From NCBI GenBank assembly GCA_009829735.1, contig CM020618.1:33022894-33086893 (forward strand): a stretch of 64,000 bases of DNA, given 5' to 3'. This DNA is from Pyropia yezoensis. Its lineage: Eukaryota > Rhodophyta > Bangiophyceae > Bangiales > Bangiaceae. The notes under the pieces were generated by a model, which saw only the letters and a list, made by a program, of their open reading frames with translations, did not search any database and was not told the origin of the DNA. A program made the translations under genes and the position numbers. This document shows positions 10,107 through 20,329 of this stretch, piece by piece; position 1 is the first letter of the stretch; every line of letters starts with the position of its first letter.

Positions 10107-11551
10107 TTATCGAGGGCGGCGAATTTGGTGGACCTTCAGCGCCCTCGTCATGGCCACACGCGCGGGGCACCTCTCCCCGTCGCGTCGGCGGTGGCGCTGG
10201 CGGGGGTCCAAGTCGCAATGGTTCTGCCAGTGCACGTCGCGCGACCCACCGGCGGCGTCCCCCTCCCAAAGCCCTACTGCTTCGGGGCTCCTACGCTCGA
10301 TCAAAAAGTTGTGCAGTCTCACGCACACAAAAATAACGCGCGTCGATGTCGAGAGAGAAAACCGCAGAGGCCTCCACAATACACCCCACCGCGAGACAAC
10401 CTGACCAAACACCTGCTCAACAAAGATACGACACGACGATTGATAAAAATTGAAAGAGTCCCTCTCCCGAGGCAAGTTCCGGCCAGGCCACGGAGTGAGC
10501 ACCCTCTTCCCCGCAACGTACGCGTCATCCGCTGCCACCCAAAATCCATCGGGCAATGATGCATCTGCGGCGAGGTAGGCAGACAGACAGCATGCCGAAA
10601 AGGCGGTGCTGTCGTGGCATGATCCAGCTGTCACAGCGGATAAAAACTGCACCTTAAAGTCCGCTCCGACAGCAGCCTGCACGTTCAGGGCGAAGAACCC
10701 TTTGCGATTGTAGTATGATACGGGGTTAGGCGCATCAGCAACACTCGGGCGCTGGATTCGCACTGCAATACCGTCAATCGCAGAGACGCAGCCGCGGAGA
10801 GGGTTACGACCATCGCGCGTGAAGAGCGCGCTCTGCTTGTCCAGCTCTCGCTGCTCTATGGGAAACTTAATGTTTTGCAAGTCAGGGCAGCAGTCGATGG
10901 CGTTCATGACCTGGGAACGGCGTAAGCAGGCATTGATGTAAACACATTGACGAGTCAGAATAAGTCATTGCCTCCATGCACACACCCGCATTTTCCCAGT
11001 GGCGACACAGTATCCGCGCGCACCCGGCACAACCCATACAAAGGGAGTGCTGTATAAAGACATACCTGGTCGAAAATGCCGAACACGGTACTGCGCCCGA
11101 CTCCAAACGCCAGCGCACAGTCCAAATATGACGCCCCCGCGAGAATGCGCAAGGACATGGCCAGACGACACTCCGCGGGAATGGGCTCCCCAGCCGAGAG
11201 GGAGGCCATGTCCTCGTTTGCAGAAATGTTGTCCCGCAGGAGCTCGAGCAGGGCGTGAAAGTCCTCCCTCTCCACGCGAAACAACATTCGGAAATCGGTG
11301 TCGGGTAGGTCCTCAAGGACGTAGGGCATCGACCAGCGTGACCGTCTCCCGCGCAGAGAGTCTCTGCTGCGTGGGACCACACTACTGGCGGCTGCGCTTA
11401 CTGCTGCTACATCAACTGCGACGGCCACGAGCACGGCGCGCCGCCGCGTCGCCCTTGCAGCATTGCGGCGACTTCGTAGAATAGGACGGCGCGCTCCCTC
11501 TATCAACACAATCGTCGCCACACGCCCAGTCCCCCCACCTTCTTGTGCCAA
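10107..11551 (-). CDS. PIF/Harbinger transposase (DDE_Tnp_4 type)
   Basis: Two exons on the minus strand. Exon 1 (to 11066) has the N-terminal helix-turn-helix region, with FRMLFRVEREDFHALLELL and LRILAGASYLDCALAFGVGR. A clear intron with GTATGT donor and TTCCCAG acceptor spans 10911-11065 and joins the frame in phase at FDQ/VMN. Exon 2 has the catalytic core: AIDGIAVRI (first Asp), GSCHDSTAF, ADDAYVAG (second Asp), then VEQVFGQVVSRWG (Glu) and LHNFLIE. The three acidic residues are all present. The frame is open upstream to 11551, but the first in-frame ATG is at 11329 (MPYVLEDL), so the true start, perhaps in another exon, is uncertain. It would cut and rejoin the ends of the 6836-12874 element. 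Confidence 0.88.
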
Positions 11552-12070
11552 TTTGACGTACTAGCCTTCTTGTAACCTTGTGCCGACAAGCTTGTGATCA
11601 ATCAATCGCTGCGTCCTTGTAGCGCCCTGAGGTAGGAAACAAATAAATGCAGCACAAGGAAGCACAAGCACAGAGAAGCACATCAAAAGTCGATGAAGGT
11701 CGATAAAGTCAGTGTCCATGTATCATGCCAGGCAAGACGACATTGTCCCGCGACAAATGGAAAAAAACTCATTGGCGCAGAGCAGAGAGAGACAGAGCAT
11801 CGAGCGTACTTGATGGGCGGCACCGTAGGAGTGAGCAGGGCCACGAGGGGGAGACGCAAGACGTACGTGCGCCAACGGTCAGGTAGTAACGCATGCGGCG
11901 CGGTGCCCGCCACAAAGTAGGTCGCAGTGATGTCCAGGTCAAGGTCCGGGTACAGGTAGAGCCACCGGGTGCAGTGTAGCGCGGGGTGCAGGCCGGGGAG
12001 GGGGTCGGGAAGCTCGGCGGGACCCAGGCCACAAAGCGCGTCACAGGACGCCTCGGTCTGCTCGTCGCGG
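11552..12070. other. Upstream region of the transposase, inside the element
   Basis: Contains imperfect repeats of CACAAGGAAGCACAAGCACAG at about 11650-11690 and no convincing gene. Open frames that run on into the 12-bp repeat array are explained by the array. Confidence 0.4.
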
Positions 12071-12430
12071 CGTGCGCCGCGGCGTGCGACACGACGTGCG
12101 ACACGACGTGCGACACGACGTGCGACACGACGTGCGACACGACGTGCGACACGACGTGCGACACGACGTGCGACACGACGTGCGACACGACGTGCGACAC
12201 GACGTGCGTCGCGACGTGCGCCACGGCGTGCGCCACGGCGTGCGCCACGGCGTGCGCCACGGCGTGCGTCGCGGCGTGCGTCGCGGCGTGCGTCGCGGCG
12301 TGCGTCGCGGCGTGCGTCGCGGCGTGCGTCGCGGCGTGCGTCGCGGCGTGCGTCGCGGCGTGCGTCGCGGCGTGCGTCGCGGCGTGCGTCGCGGCGTGCG
12401 TCGCGGCGTGCGTCGCGGCGTGCGTGACGG
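12071..12430 (+). repeat. 12-bp minisatellite, 30 units
   Basis: Thirty 12-bp units of the form CGTGCGNNNCGN. They fall in blocks: one CGTGCGCCGCGG, ten CGTGCGACACGA, one CGTGCGTCGCGA, four CGTGCGCCACGG, thirteen CGTGCGTCGCGG, and a last CGTGCGTGACGG. Because the unit is a multiple of three without stops, several frames on both strands stay open as tetrapeptide repeats. I treat these as by-products. Confidence 0.95.
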
Positions 12431-12931
12431 GGAACCACGCGGTCCACGTCACGGTGCGGGTCGCGTTGCGCAGGTGGCGGTGTGGGCTCCGGCGTGCAGC
12501 GCACGGCGCAGTGCAGGTCGTGAGGCACGTCGTCGTGGGGAACCTCGTCGCTGTGGGCAACGAGGGGGTGTGGGAACAGAGAGCGCGCAGCTTCTTGGCC
12601 CGCCACGAGAAGCTGGCAGGGCCTTCCGCGGTGCGGCGAGTCACACAGCGCGTTCATTTGGTGGGGTGGCCCGCCGTCGCAGTATTTCGATTCCTGTCTC
12701 CGTTTTCATCGATTCCTGAAAAAATGCCCCATTCAACATGAAGTGCGGAGGTCGCGATCACGTGCGTGAACGGTGTGAACGTGATTGGCGTTAAGACAGA
12801 ACGTGCCTCAATCACGGAATTGTGGGGCGTGCGTGATCACGTTCACTCACGTTCACGTGCGCGTTAAGAAAGACCGTCAGGCAGCGTGCCCAGGCGTCGG
12901 CCTCGTTGGGGGGACCCCCCTCACCATCGCC

Positions 12932-14656
12932 ATGGGCCCCGCCCCCCCCCCCCCCCCCCCCCCCCCGCGCCCCCCCGCGGCGTGGCCGGCACTCCTCGAC
13001 GTCCTCCCCTCGGCCGCCCTCTCTGCCGCCGCGCGGGCGCTGCTCCCCCCACCCCTCGCGCTGCTGCCGTCGCCAGCGTCCGTCGCGGCCGCGCTCGGCG
13101 CGTTTGCCGCCACCGCGGCCGCATCGCCGGCCGTGGCGGTGGCGGCAGCGGCAGCGGCAGCGGATGGGGCGGTGGCGGCGGAGGGGGGGGTGGGGGGCGG
13201 GGCGGCGGGGATGACGCCGACTACTGGGGACGCGGCCCGCGTCGGGCGGCGGGCAACGCGGCCTACCACCGGGGGGACCTGTAGGCGGCGGTCGCTGCGT
13301 ACACTGACGCCCTGCGTGGCTGTCACAGAGGGGCGGGTGCGGGGGGGAGGGAGCGGGGGGATGCCTTCACCGCTGCGGCTGCGGCGGCCGCCACCAACCG
13401 GTCCACCGCCCTGGCGGCGGTGGCGGCGGGGACGAGGGCGTCCACGGCAGCCCCCGCCCCCACCCCCACCCCCGCCCACAGCCGGGCGTCACTGCTCGCC
13501 GCCGCCGAGGCCGACGCCCTAGTCGCGTATGGGTGGGCGGCGGGCGGCGGCGCGGGCGGGGCCAAGGCGGCGCTCCGCGCCGCCGACGCGGCGGCCGCGG
13601 CGGCCGTGCCCGCCGCCGCCGCCGCCCGCTACGCAACCGCCGTGTGGCTGGCGGCGGCGGCGGGGGCGCGGGGGGTGGCGGCCGCCGCGGCGCGTCGCGC
13701 GGCGGCGCTGCCGGCCGCAGCCAGGTACGCGACGACGGCGGCGACAGTGTGGAGGGGGGACGCCATGGACCTCCCGGCGCTGGCCGCCTCCGCCCCTGCT
13801 GCCGGTGACGGCGGCCCTGGCACAGGCATCAGCACAGGCGTGCGCACCTCCGCCCCGCCCCCCGTTGATGAAGACGCGGTGGTGGTGGCGCCCGTCGGCG
13901 CCGCCGGCCGTGGCGTCGTGGCCGCCCGCCCCCTCCCCGCGGGTGTGGTCGTTCTCGTCGAGGCGCCCATCGCGGCGGTGGCGGTGGAGGCCGTCTCCCC
14001 CGGCACCGACCCCGTGTGTGCCCACTGCTACGGGTAGTTGCCAGTCGGTGCCGCCGCGGCCGTGCCGTGCACCGCGTCGGCCGTCTGTGGGGCGGCGTAC
14101 TGTGGGTGGGCATGCGCGGTGGTGGCTGCCGCCGCGGGGGGAAACCACCCTGCCGAGTGTGGGGACTTCTTTTGGGTGGCCGCCCCCCCGGGCGTGTGCC
14201 TGGCCGTGCGGGCGGCACGGGCGCTGAGCACCCCACCAGGGGCGCCCCCCCGCGCCCCCACCACCGGGCGTTGGGCGGTGGTCGGGGGGGGGGTCGCCCC
14301 GTCGACTGCCGCGGCCGTCGAGGCGCTCGACGCCCACGAGGTGGATCACCTGGCGTCCGCGGCGGGCGTGCGGGCGGCGCTCGGCCACACCCGCGACGCG
14401 GTGGTGGTTGCTGCCGCGGGGCGGCTGCCCCCCCTGGCCGGGCGGCCGCGCGCCACCGCGGGCGCCGTCACCGCTGGCGGCGCCGCCGCCCCGGCCGCCG
14501 CCGCGGCGCTGCCCCCCGTCGTGCGGCTGGAGCGGCTGCTGCTCATTGCCCGCACACACGCGATTGGCATCCCCGGAGTTGGGGGCGGTCACGGGCGCGG
14601 GCGCGGGCGCGGTCGCGGCGGCGCGGACAGCAGCGGCGGTGGGGGCAGCGACGGCG

Positions 14657-14732
<76 letters not shown>

Positions 14733-14955
14733 CGGGCGGGTGGCCACAGGCCTGTACGCGAGGGCGGCGTTGTTCAACCACCACCCCACCAACCCCGGGG
14801 TGGCGTGGACGTTTGGCCCCGCAGGGGTGCTCACCGCCACCACCACCCGGCCGCACGTGCGTGGGGAGGAGCTGTGTGTGAGCTACTGGGGTGGAGGAGA
14901 GGGGGGAGACGGGGTGGCCGCCGCCGTCGCCGCCCAGAACTTTTTCGGGGCCTGA
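12932..14955 (+). CDS. TPR-MYND-SET (SMYD-like) protein with two in-frame TAG codons
   Basis: SMYD-type proteins methylate lysines on histones or other proteins. One frame runs from about 13200 to TGA at 14953-14955. It holds a TPR (GNAAYHRGDL before and AAVAAYTDALRG after TAG 13282-13284; NRSTALAAV helix), an Ala-rich helical part, the start of a SET fold (GAAGRGVVAARPLPAGV, ending in VEAPIA), a MYND zinc site (CAHCYG, then TAG 14035-14037, then cysteines and a YCxxxC...HxxxC end), a poly-Gly loop, and the SET end (LFNHHPTNP, GEELCVSYW). The two TAGs are exactly 251 codons apart and interrupt conserved motifs. The likely N-terminus (ATG 12932, MGPAPPPPP) is in another frame, so a frame break or splice lies near 13200. 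NHHPTNP lacks the usual NHxCxPN cysteine. Either a young pseudogene or a gene needing readthrough. Confidence 0.7.
12939..12966 (+). repeat. Poly-C tract in the N-terminal coding part
   Basis: A run of about 25 C just after the likely start codon encodes poly-Pro. Its length could easily vary in sequencing or in the genome and so shift the frame. Confidence 0.8.
14657..14730 (+). repeat. GGC trinucleotide tract
   Basis: About 24 GGC units encoding poly-glycine within the SET region of the SMYD-like gene, in a place where SET domains tolerate loop insertions. Confidence 0.9.
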
Positions 14956-15474
14956 ATACCGACCCCCTGCGCTCCCCCTCGGCATTAGCGCGGGGACGGG
15001 AAATGGCTTGGGGACGATGGGGTGGGGATGTGGGATGGTGACCCCTACGGGCCGGCGGGTGCACCGCTTCCGTCATGGCGGGCGCAGTGTGGACTCCCAC
15101 ACCGCGTCGGTGTTGACCCGACCCGCCCGGCACGCCCACCTGGGGCGGTCAAAGGCGGCCCCTGCTCGGAGCAGCAGCCCTGGTGCGGGGACCAGCCGTG
15201 CTGCCAGGCTACGTTCGCTGCTGTCCGCTCTGGTCCGACGGGTCCATTCCCGTGTGGGTGCCGCTCCCCGTGACGGCGGCTTTGGCATCACGAGCTCTCA
15301 GCCCCGCTGTGCACCGCTGATGTGTGGCACAGCTCTATGGCCCAATCTTATGGATGACTGGCCCCCGCCCGCCCCCTCGCCCCCCCCTCCTCTCCCTCGC
15401 CCTGTCGCCATTGCCCACCATGCTGCCCTCCCCCCCCCCCTGTCTCCGCCCCACTCAAACTGCCTACCAGCAGT
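14956..15474. other. Intergenic, no gene seen
   Basis: GC-rich sequence after the SMYD-like stop codon, ending in a poly-C run near 15430-15440. Nothing supportable. Confidence 0.4.
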
Positions 15475-15632
15475 GATAGCCCCTTCATACGCGGGTGATA
15501 GCCCCTTCATACGCGGGTGATAGCCCCTGCTCACGCGGGCGATAGCCCCCCATCATACGCGAATGATATAACCTCTTCACACGCGGGCGATAGCCCCTTC
15601 ATACGCGGGCGATAGCCCCTTCATACGCGGCG
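15475..15632 (+). repeat. 22-24 bp minisatellite, seven units
   Basis: Seven units of GATAGCCCCTTCATACGCGG(GT) type begin at 15475, 15497, 15519, 15541, 15565, 15589 and 15611. Units 4 and 5 are 24 bp, the rest 22 bp. Non-coding. Confidence 0.92.
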
Positions 15633-15699
15633 GGTCTACCCGACCGCGGTCTACGGCCGTGGGGGCGCTCCTCGGCCAGACTGCAAAGGGATACACCTT

Positions 15700-16412
15700 T
15701 TAAGCAACAAACGCCTGGCTGTTGATCATCTCAATGAGCTTGGTCTCCGAGTCGTGGTAAAAGAACAGGAAATGTCCGGGAGTGAAGCGCGTGGGTACCG
15801 CAAATTGCGCGCGAGAACGCAAGGGGCAGCCGGGGGAGGGGGGGTCGCAACGGCTACCAGCGGGTCTCTCGTGTGGACAAGGAGCAAAGCACGATAGAGT
15901 CAGCACCAGAGCCAGTAGGAGCAGTAACCTGCCACAAAAGTGCTGGTACGGCAGTGCCGCACCATATAGGCGAAGAGAAAGAAAACAACGGTGAGGCGCG
16001 CGGGAACTGTGTCCGAGCAGCAGAGGGAAAGACTGTATGCACCCCACCGTGTGGATGGCATGGCACGTACCTGCCGAATGGGAAAGTAGTTGACGGGGAA
16101 GATGTCCGACTCAGTCATGCCCTCTGTGTTGGTCGTGGCGTTAATGTTTAGCAGGTAGGACATGATGTACTTGGCCAGCATGTCAGGGTAAAAGGCATGC
16201 CGTCAGCCGTCAGGCGTGTCATCGCCTCCTTGGAGATAATGATCGTGTGGCTGCGGAGGGGGGCGGTGGAAGTCAGAACGAGCGTGCCGCCCACCCCCCA
16301 GACGTTGCGGAGGATTCGACACGCACAGCAGCCACGCCAGCCAGAGGCACGCAAGACAAACAAGAGGCCGCCCAGCACAGGTTCGCCAGAGCAATGTCAG
16401 CAAGACGGCCAT
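15700..16412 (-). CDS. Unrecognised secretory-type protein, spliced, with a frame break
   Basis: Reading leftward from ATG at 16412: MAVLLTLLWRTCAGR followed by a Leu/Cys/Trp-rich stretch forms a signal peptide or anchor. A second part has IIISKEAMTRLTADGMPF; the sequence then continues in the next frame as YPDMLAKYIMSYLLNINATT and ESDIFPVNYFPIRQ. The switch falls at a TTTT run at about 16185-16190, where one extra T would join the two. A strong donor (CAG/GTACGT) ends this exon at 16071. The last exon ends with FTPGHFLFFYHDSETKLIEM and stop at 15700-15702. An acceptor at about 16271 (CCTCCGCAG) may start the second part. The domain is not recognised. It is either a gene with a one-base deletion (mutation or assembly error) or a pseudogene. 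Confidence 0.5.
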
Positions 16413-16918
16413 GAAGGTGCTCTCAGTATTGGACAGGGCCCCGCGTGCACAAGCAGCCTGCATCAGGACGTGGGATGGAGGAGGAGGGAACAGAGACGAG
16501 CGGCAGACGACGGTGGCGGGCGGCGGCCAGAGCGTAGCGGTGGGTGGACGCTATCCAAAAGTCTCTACGTGTAGTATGACTATGTATGTACGTCGGTACG
16601 TGACGTGCGGGTGCGCGGGGCGGGCGCCGTGAAGCACGGCGCGCGCCCCCCCCCCCGCCCGTTCACAAGGAATCAAAGACAGAAGAAAAGAAAAAAACAG
16701 TCGCGGGAGGGGGTGAGGTCGGCGCGCCGCCCCGCCCTCGCCGCACGGGGGTAGACCTTGGCCGCATGCCTTCCGCCGGCAACCCCGCCCCCCCCCCCCC
16801 ATCCCGCACGTCTTGGCCTGCACGGGAAGGGAGGGAGAGGCACCCCCCACTTCACAACCAGCCGCCACTTCGCTTGGGGGCCCGCCCATGGGGGCCCGCC
16901 CCCCCCCCCCTTCGCGTC
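16413..16918. other. Spacer between two minus-strand genes
   Basis: Holds the 3' flank of the light-harvesting gene and the upstream region of the secretory-type gene. It has poly-C runs near 16647 and 16790 and an AT-richer purine stretch at 16675-16700. No gene seen. Confidence 0.4.
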
Positions 16919-17815
16919 TTACGCCGCCCCCCCCCCGTGGGTGAGCGCAATGATCTGCGCCACCACAGGGGTGTGAAAAAGTGTGCTCTGGAGAATCATG
17001 CCACCGGCGGCAATCATGGCCAGACGGCCGTGCTTAATCTCAGACGTCCGCAGCCGGTGGGCGAGCTCCTCCCGCTCCGCCCCCTCCCCCCGGTCGAGGA
17101 GGCCCAGGATGTCGAGGCCAAAGGTGCCCCCCTGGCGGGCGGGGTTCTTGTCAAAGAAGGCCATCATCTTGGTGTAGGTAAACTCCCCCTTGTACGACGC
17201 CACCTCCGCTGCGCCGCACGCGAAAAAGATGAGCCAGAGTAGCGCCGTTGGCGCGTCGTGCCACGCGCCGGCGGGGGTGGGGTTGGCAAACGCGGGGCCC
17301 CCCGGGAGGTGCCAAAACTCCTGCACCACCATCCCCACAATGCCGAGCATGGCGGCACGCCCGTTCTTCACCTCCCCCTCGACGAGGTAGCGCGGATCAA
17401 AGCGCTCCGACAGGCCCCACGGGTCAAAGCCCGCGTACGCGGGGAGGGTGGTGTCGAGCGCCACGGGGCGGGGCGCCCACGGCAGGGCCATGCTCATGTC
17501 CTCTGCCGCCGCCCCGTCGGGCGCTACCGCCGCCGCCGCAGACGCGGCGGCCGTCACCACCGGCGCCGCGCCGGGGGGCTTGGCTGCCGTCGCCTCCGCG
17601 GCGGGCTCAGCCGCCGCCGCCGCCGGCGTCGCCGCCGGCGTCGCCGCCGGCTTGCCGTTCCCCTTCTTCTTGTTGGGCCGCGGCGGCTCTGCGGCGGGCT
17701 TGGCGTCGCCCGAGGGGGGGACGGTGGTCATGCGGGGCGCCCGGCCGGGGCGCGGGGCCGCCAGGCGCCGCCCGCCGAGGGGGGCCAGCGGCGCGATGAA
17801 CGCGGCAGCCACCAT
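16919..17815 (-). CDS. Chlorophyll a-binding light-harvesting protein (red-lineage LHC)
   Basis: A 298-residue, single-exon protein from ATG 17815 to TAA. It binds chlorophyll and carotenoid in the thylakoid and passes light energy to a photosystem, photosystem I in red algae. Residues 1 to about 110 are an Ala/Pro/Arg-rich plastid transit region with a long low-complexity linker (KKKGNGK, then poly-Ala/Pro). The mature part starts near LPAYAGFDPWGL. Helix 1 is about 146-168 with EVKNGRAAMLG (Glu148 and Arg153, chlorophyll ligand and ion-pair residues), helix 2 about 188-207, helix 3 about 257-280 with EIKHGRLAM (Glu259, Arg264). The FDPWGLSERFD lead and two ExxxxR helices are typical of Lhcr proteins. 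The linker before the mature part is longer than usual. Neighbours give no operon-like context. Confidence 0.93.
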   Translation of the reverse strand: MVAAAFIAPLAPLGGRRLAAPRPGRAPRMTTVPPSGDAKPAAEPPRPNKKKGNGKPAATPAATPAAAAAEPAAEATAAKPPGAAPVVTAAASAAAAVAPDGAAAEDMSMALPWAPRPVALDTTLPAYAGFDPWGLSERFDPRYLVEGEVKNGRAAMLGIVGMVVQEFWHLPGGPAFANPTPAGAWHDAPTALLWLIFFACGAAEVASYKGEFTYTKMMAFFDKNPARQGGTFGLDILGLLDRGEGAEREELAHRLRTSEIKHGRLAMIAAGGMILQSTLFHTPVVAQIIALTHGGGAA

Positions 17816-18969
17816 CGTGGGTGGGGGAGGGGGGGGGAGCGTGACAGATAGAGCTGGAAACAGGGGGCGCGCGCGCCAGCGGGCGGGCGGGGGGTTGCAA
17901 AAGAGAGCGGGCGCGAGGAAAGCGAGGTCGGCGGCGTGGGACGGGCGGTTGGTGACTGAGTCGACGGGAGGGTGGGGTGGCTCCTTCCCAAGACGGCCTG
18001 GCGCTCCCCCTTTCTATACTCGGCATCCGCCTTCGTGGGCCCGCCCGCACCCCCCAGCGGCGGTGCACGGGGCAACCTCGACCCCCGTCGCCGCCCCTGC
18101 CGGCCCGCGCTGCCACCGCCGCTCCCCCCATCCCTCCCCCCACTGGGCAGCGCGGGAGCAGAGGGGGCCTGTGGAAGGTGCGCTCCGTCCGTAGGCCATG
18201 GAGCGTTGGCGCTCCTGCCGGGGGGGAGGCACAACCCCACCCCACGACAGTGCCCACGACTGTGGGGGGGAGGGACCTGCGTCAACAGACTCGTCGCGGC
18301 AGGCACTTGGGAGGGGAGCGTTGCGCGGGGCCCCCCACACCTCCGTCCAGAACTGCTCCGCCCATGCCCTCAGGCTGGGGCTGGGCGGGCGGTGACGGCG
18401 CCCCTCCCCACAACCCCCCCCCCCCCTTGCACCCCCCCATGCGCCGCTGGGCGTCGTCCATCGCGTTGGCGGCCCGCAGCGGAGAGCTCTGCCCCCCCCC
18501 CCCCCCCCCCTCGCCACGACCCTGCCGCGCCACCTCAGGGGGCGCCGCGGTTCTGCCAGCCAGAGAGGACTGGCAGAGGGGGGCGACGACCTGCTTCCTC
18601 TTTTGAGAGATGGGGGAAGGAGGTCGTCGCCCCTGGGCCATCCCCCTCCCACCCCAGCCGCACGACAAAGACCGCGGGGCTCCCGGCGGTGGATCCTCCA
18701 CAGCCCCGCCCCTCCCCGCCCCCGTAGCACAACTCCAGCGGGGCTTGGTGGGGGAGCGAGGTCTCCTCTCAGCGGGAGGAGGAGCTCGGGGGGGGGGGAG
18801 CCCCCCCCCTGGTTCCCCTGCCCCACCCCCCCCCCCCCATCCGCTGCACGCTCGGCCACGACCCGCACTCTAGAGCCGTCGCCGTCCGTCCCCGCATGCG
18901 AGGGGAAGAGGGTCTTTGTGCAAAGCGGCTGCTTCCCGGGGGGTGTATCTTGGGGACGGTCCCCAGCTC

Positions 18970-19024
18970 GCGGGTCAGGGCGGGGGGTTGCGGGGCCTTG
19001 CCGCCCCGCGCCGCCCTGACCCGC
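18970..19024. repeat. Perfect 14-bp-stem hairpin
   Basis: GCGGGTCAGGGCGG at 18970-18983 is exactly complementary to CCGCCCTGACCCGC at 19011-19024, with a 27-base loop that itself pairs partly. It is not followed by a T run. Function unknown. Confidence 0.85.
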
Positions 19025-20329
19025 CCCTATCTAGCTACGGCCTGGCTCGGCAGGGGGGCGGGGGGCTGGGAGGGGCGCCGGGGAGATCCCGCCCCCGTCT
19101 CTACCAGGCCCATGTGACTGCCGCCCGGGGGGGCAGTGTCTGCGCGGTGAGCGGCGGCCCCTCCCTCCACTATCACGCCCAATATCACGCCCATTGACGC
19201 GGTGAACGGGAGAGCAGTCGGGGTGGCGGATGGGCAGTCCTCCCCCCCTCGCTGATGGACAGGGGCAGGGTTGTTCTTGATAAGAAGATCTGAGCGATAG
19301 TTCCCGGTGCGCTGTACAGTATCATTGCACTACGCACCCCCGGTGGACCGTTGACGGCTCTGCCCACAGCAACGTGGGGCTATCACCGTCCCACTCCAGA
19401 GGGGCGGTCCGTAAGCGCTCGAGATGCGGCAACGGAGATGCTGATAGCTACGAGATAGCCTTTCTGTCGGGCGCTGCACACCGCCCGTCGCACGGCTCTC
19501 GGGCCCAAACATGCGTGCCGACAAGCGGTACATGCTAAAACCATTTGGACGACTAAGCACTCTGGACCAACCAATCGACGGTTAACCCCCCCCCCTCCCC
19601 CTCGATTTTGGGCCCATCAGGGGGGGGCGGATAACCCCCCTGTAGTGCCTCAGGGGAGCCCCCCGTCCACGTGGCCAGTGCCACGTCGAGGGGCCCAGCA
19701 ACTCCTCATTGACGAGGTGCGTAGTAACTTCTTCCGGGTTTGGTCTCCACAACCCACTTAGTTTGTTGTTTAGTTTGAGGATTAATCATTAGCAACAGCC
19801 TGCGCTCACGCAGAGCACGCAGCATGATGAGCGACCCCCTCCACCCTCGCGGGGAGGACCATCCCGCCTGGCCGTCGCCGACGCGCCCCCCACCCCTCCC
19901 TCTCTTTCCCCTCGGACCCTCACAAACACAGCTACCGCCCCCTCCCCAATCCCAGCCTACCGGCAGCCCGCCTTGCCGTACATGAACCCCAATGCAATAT
20001 AACAATCAAGCGACACCAACAGACAAAACCCCCCTCCACCCCCCAGGCCCCGTAACCCCCCCCCCTCTGCCGTCCCCCCCCCCCCTCCCCTTGGTCGAGC
20101 CCGCGTAGCCTCCCGCGTCTCCCACGGCTCCCCCTCCGCCAGCTCACCCCCCCACCTGCACCCCACAAAGTCAACCCTCCCGTACCGCACGTAGCCGACC
20201 AAACCGTGCCATCCGCTCGCGCTCCCGCCGCCCAACGCCAGCCGCTGCCGCCGCCATCTCACTAGCTCCTCCGGACGCCCCTTAGACTGAGAAAGCATCC
20301 ACGCTATTGTCAGCACGCGGTGGACAGAG

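Larger units (their letters stand above)
6836..12874. mobile_element. Autonomous PIF/Harbinger-type transposon, ~6 kb
   Basis: A 31-bp stretch starting CTTTCTTAACGCGCACGTGA at 6837 is repeated in perfect inverted form ending at 12873. Just outside, CGTCAGGC occurs at 6828-6835 and again at 12875-12882, giving a perfect 8-bp direct repeat. Between the ends lie a DDE transposase of the PIF/Harbinger family on the minus strand and a second protein gene on the plus strand, the usual two-gene make-up of Harbinger elements. The 8-bp duplication is unusual because this superfamily normally duplicates 3 bp. The right end also forms nested hairpins of ATCACGTG/GTGAACGTGA type. The element carries a 360-bp minisatellite near its right end. 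Confidence 0.7.

Noticed and set aside
11683-12657. Long minus-strand ORF through the 12-bp repeats (ARRD/ARRG)
   Set aside because: Several frames on both strands are open for the same reason; sequence outside the repeats has no domain.
13281-13328. A 48-bp GT...AG intron that would remove the first TAG of the SMYD-like gene
   Set aside because: It would also delete AAVAAYTDALRG, which is the second half of a well-formed TPR.
12932-14955. TAG reassigned to an amino acid in this genome
   Set aside because: The membrane-protein gene and the transposase remnant appear to end at TAG, and only one gene shows the effect.
15475-15632. CRISPR array
   Set aside because: Units are contiguous without spacers and the context is eukaryotic.
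19477-19491. CACACCGCCCGTCGC, identical to a universal small-subunit rRNA segment
   Set aside because: Neither flank resembles rRNA, so a 15-base match alone is not an rRNA gene or fragment.
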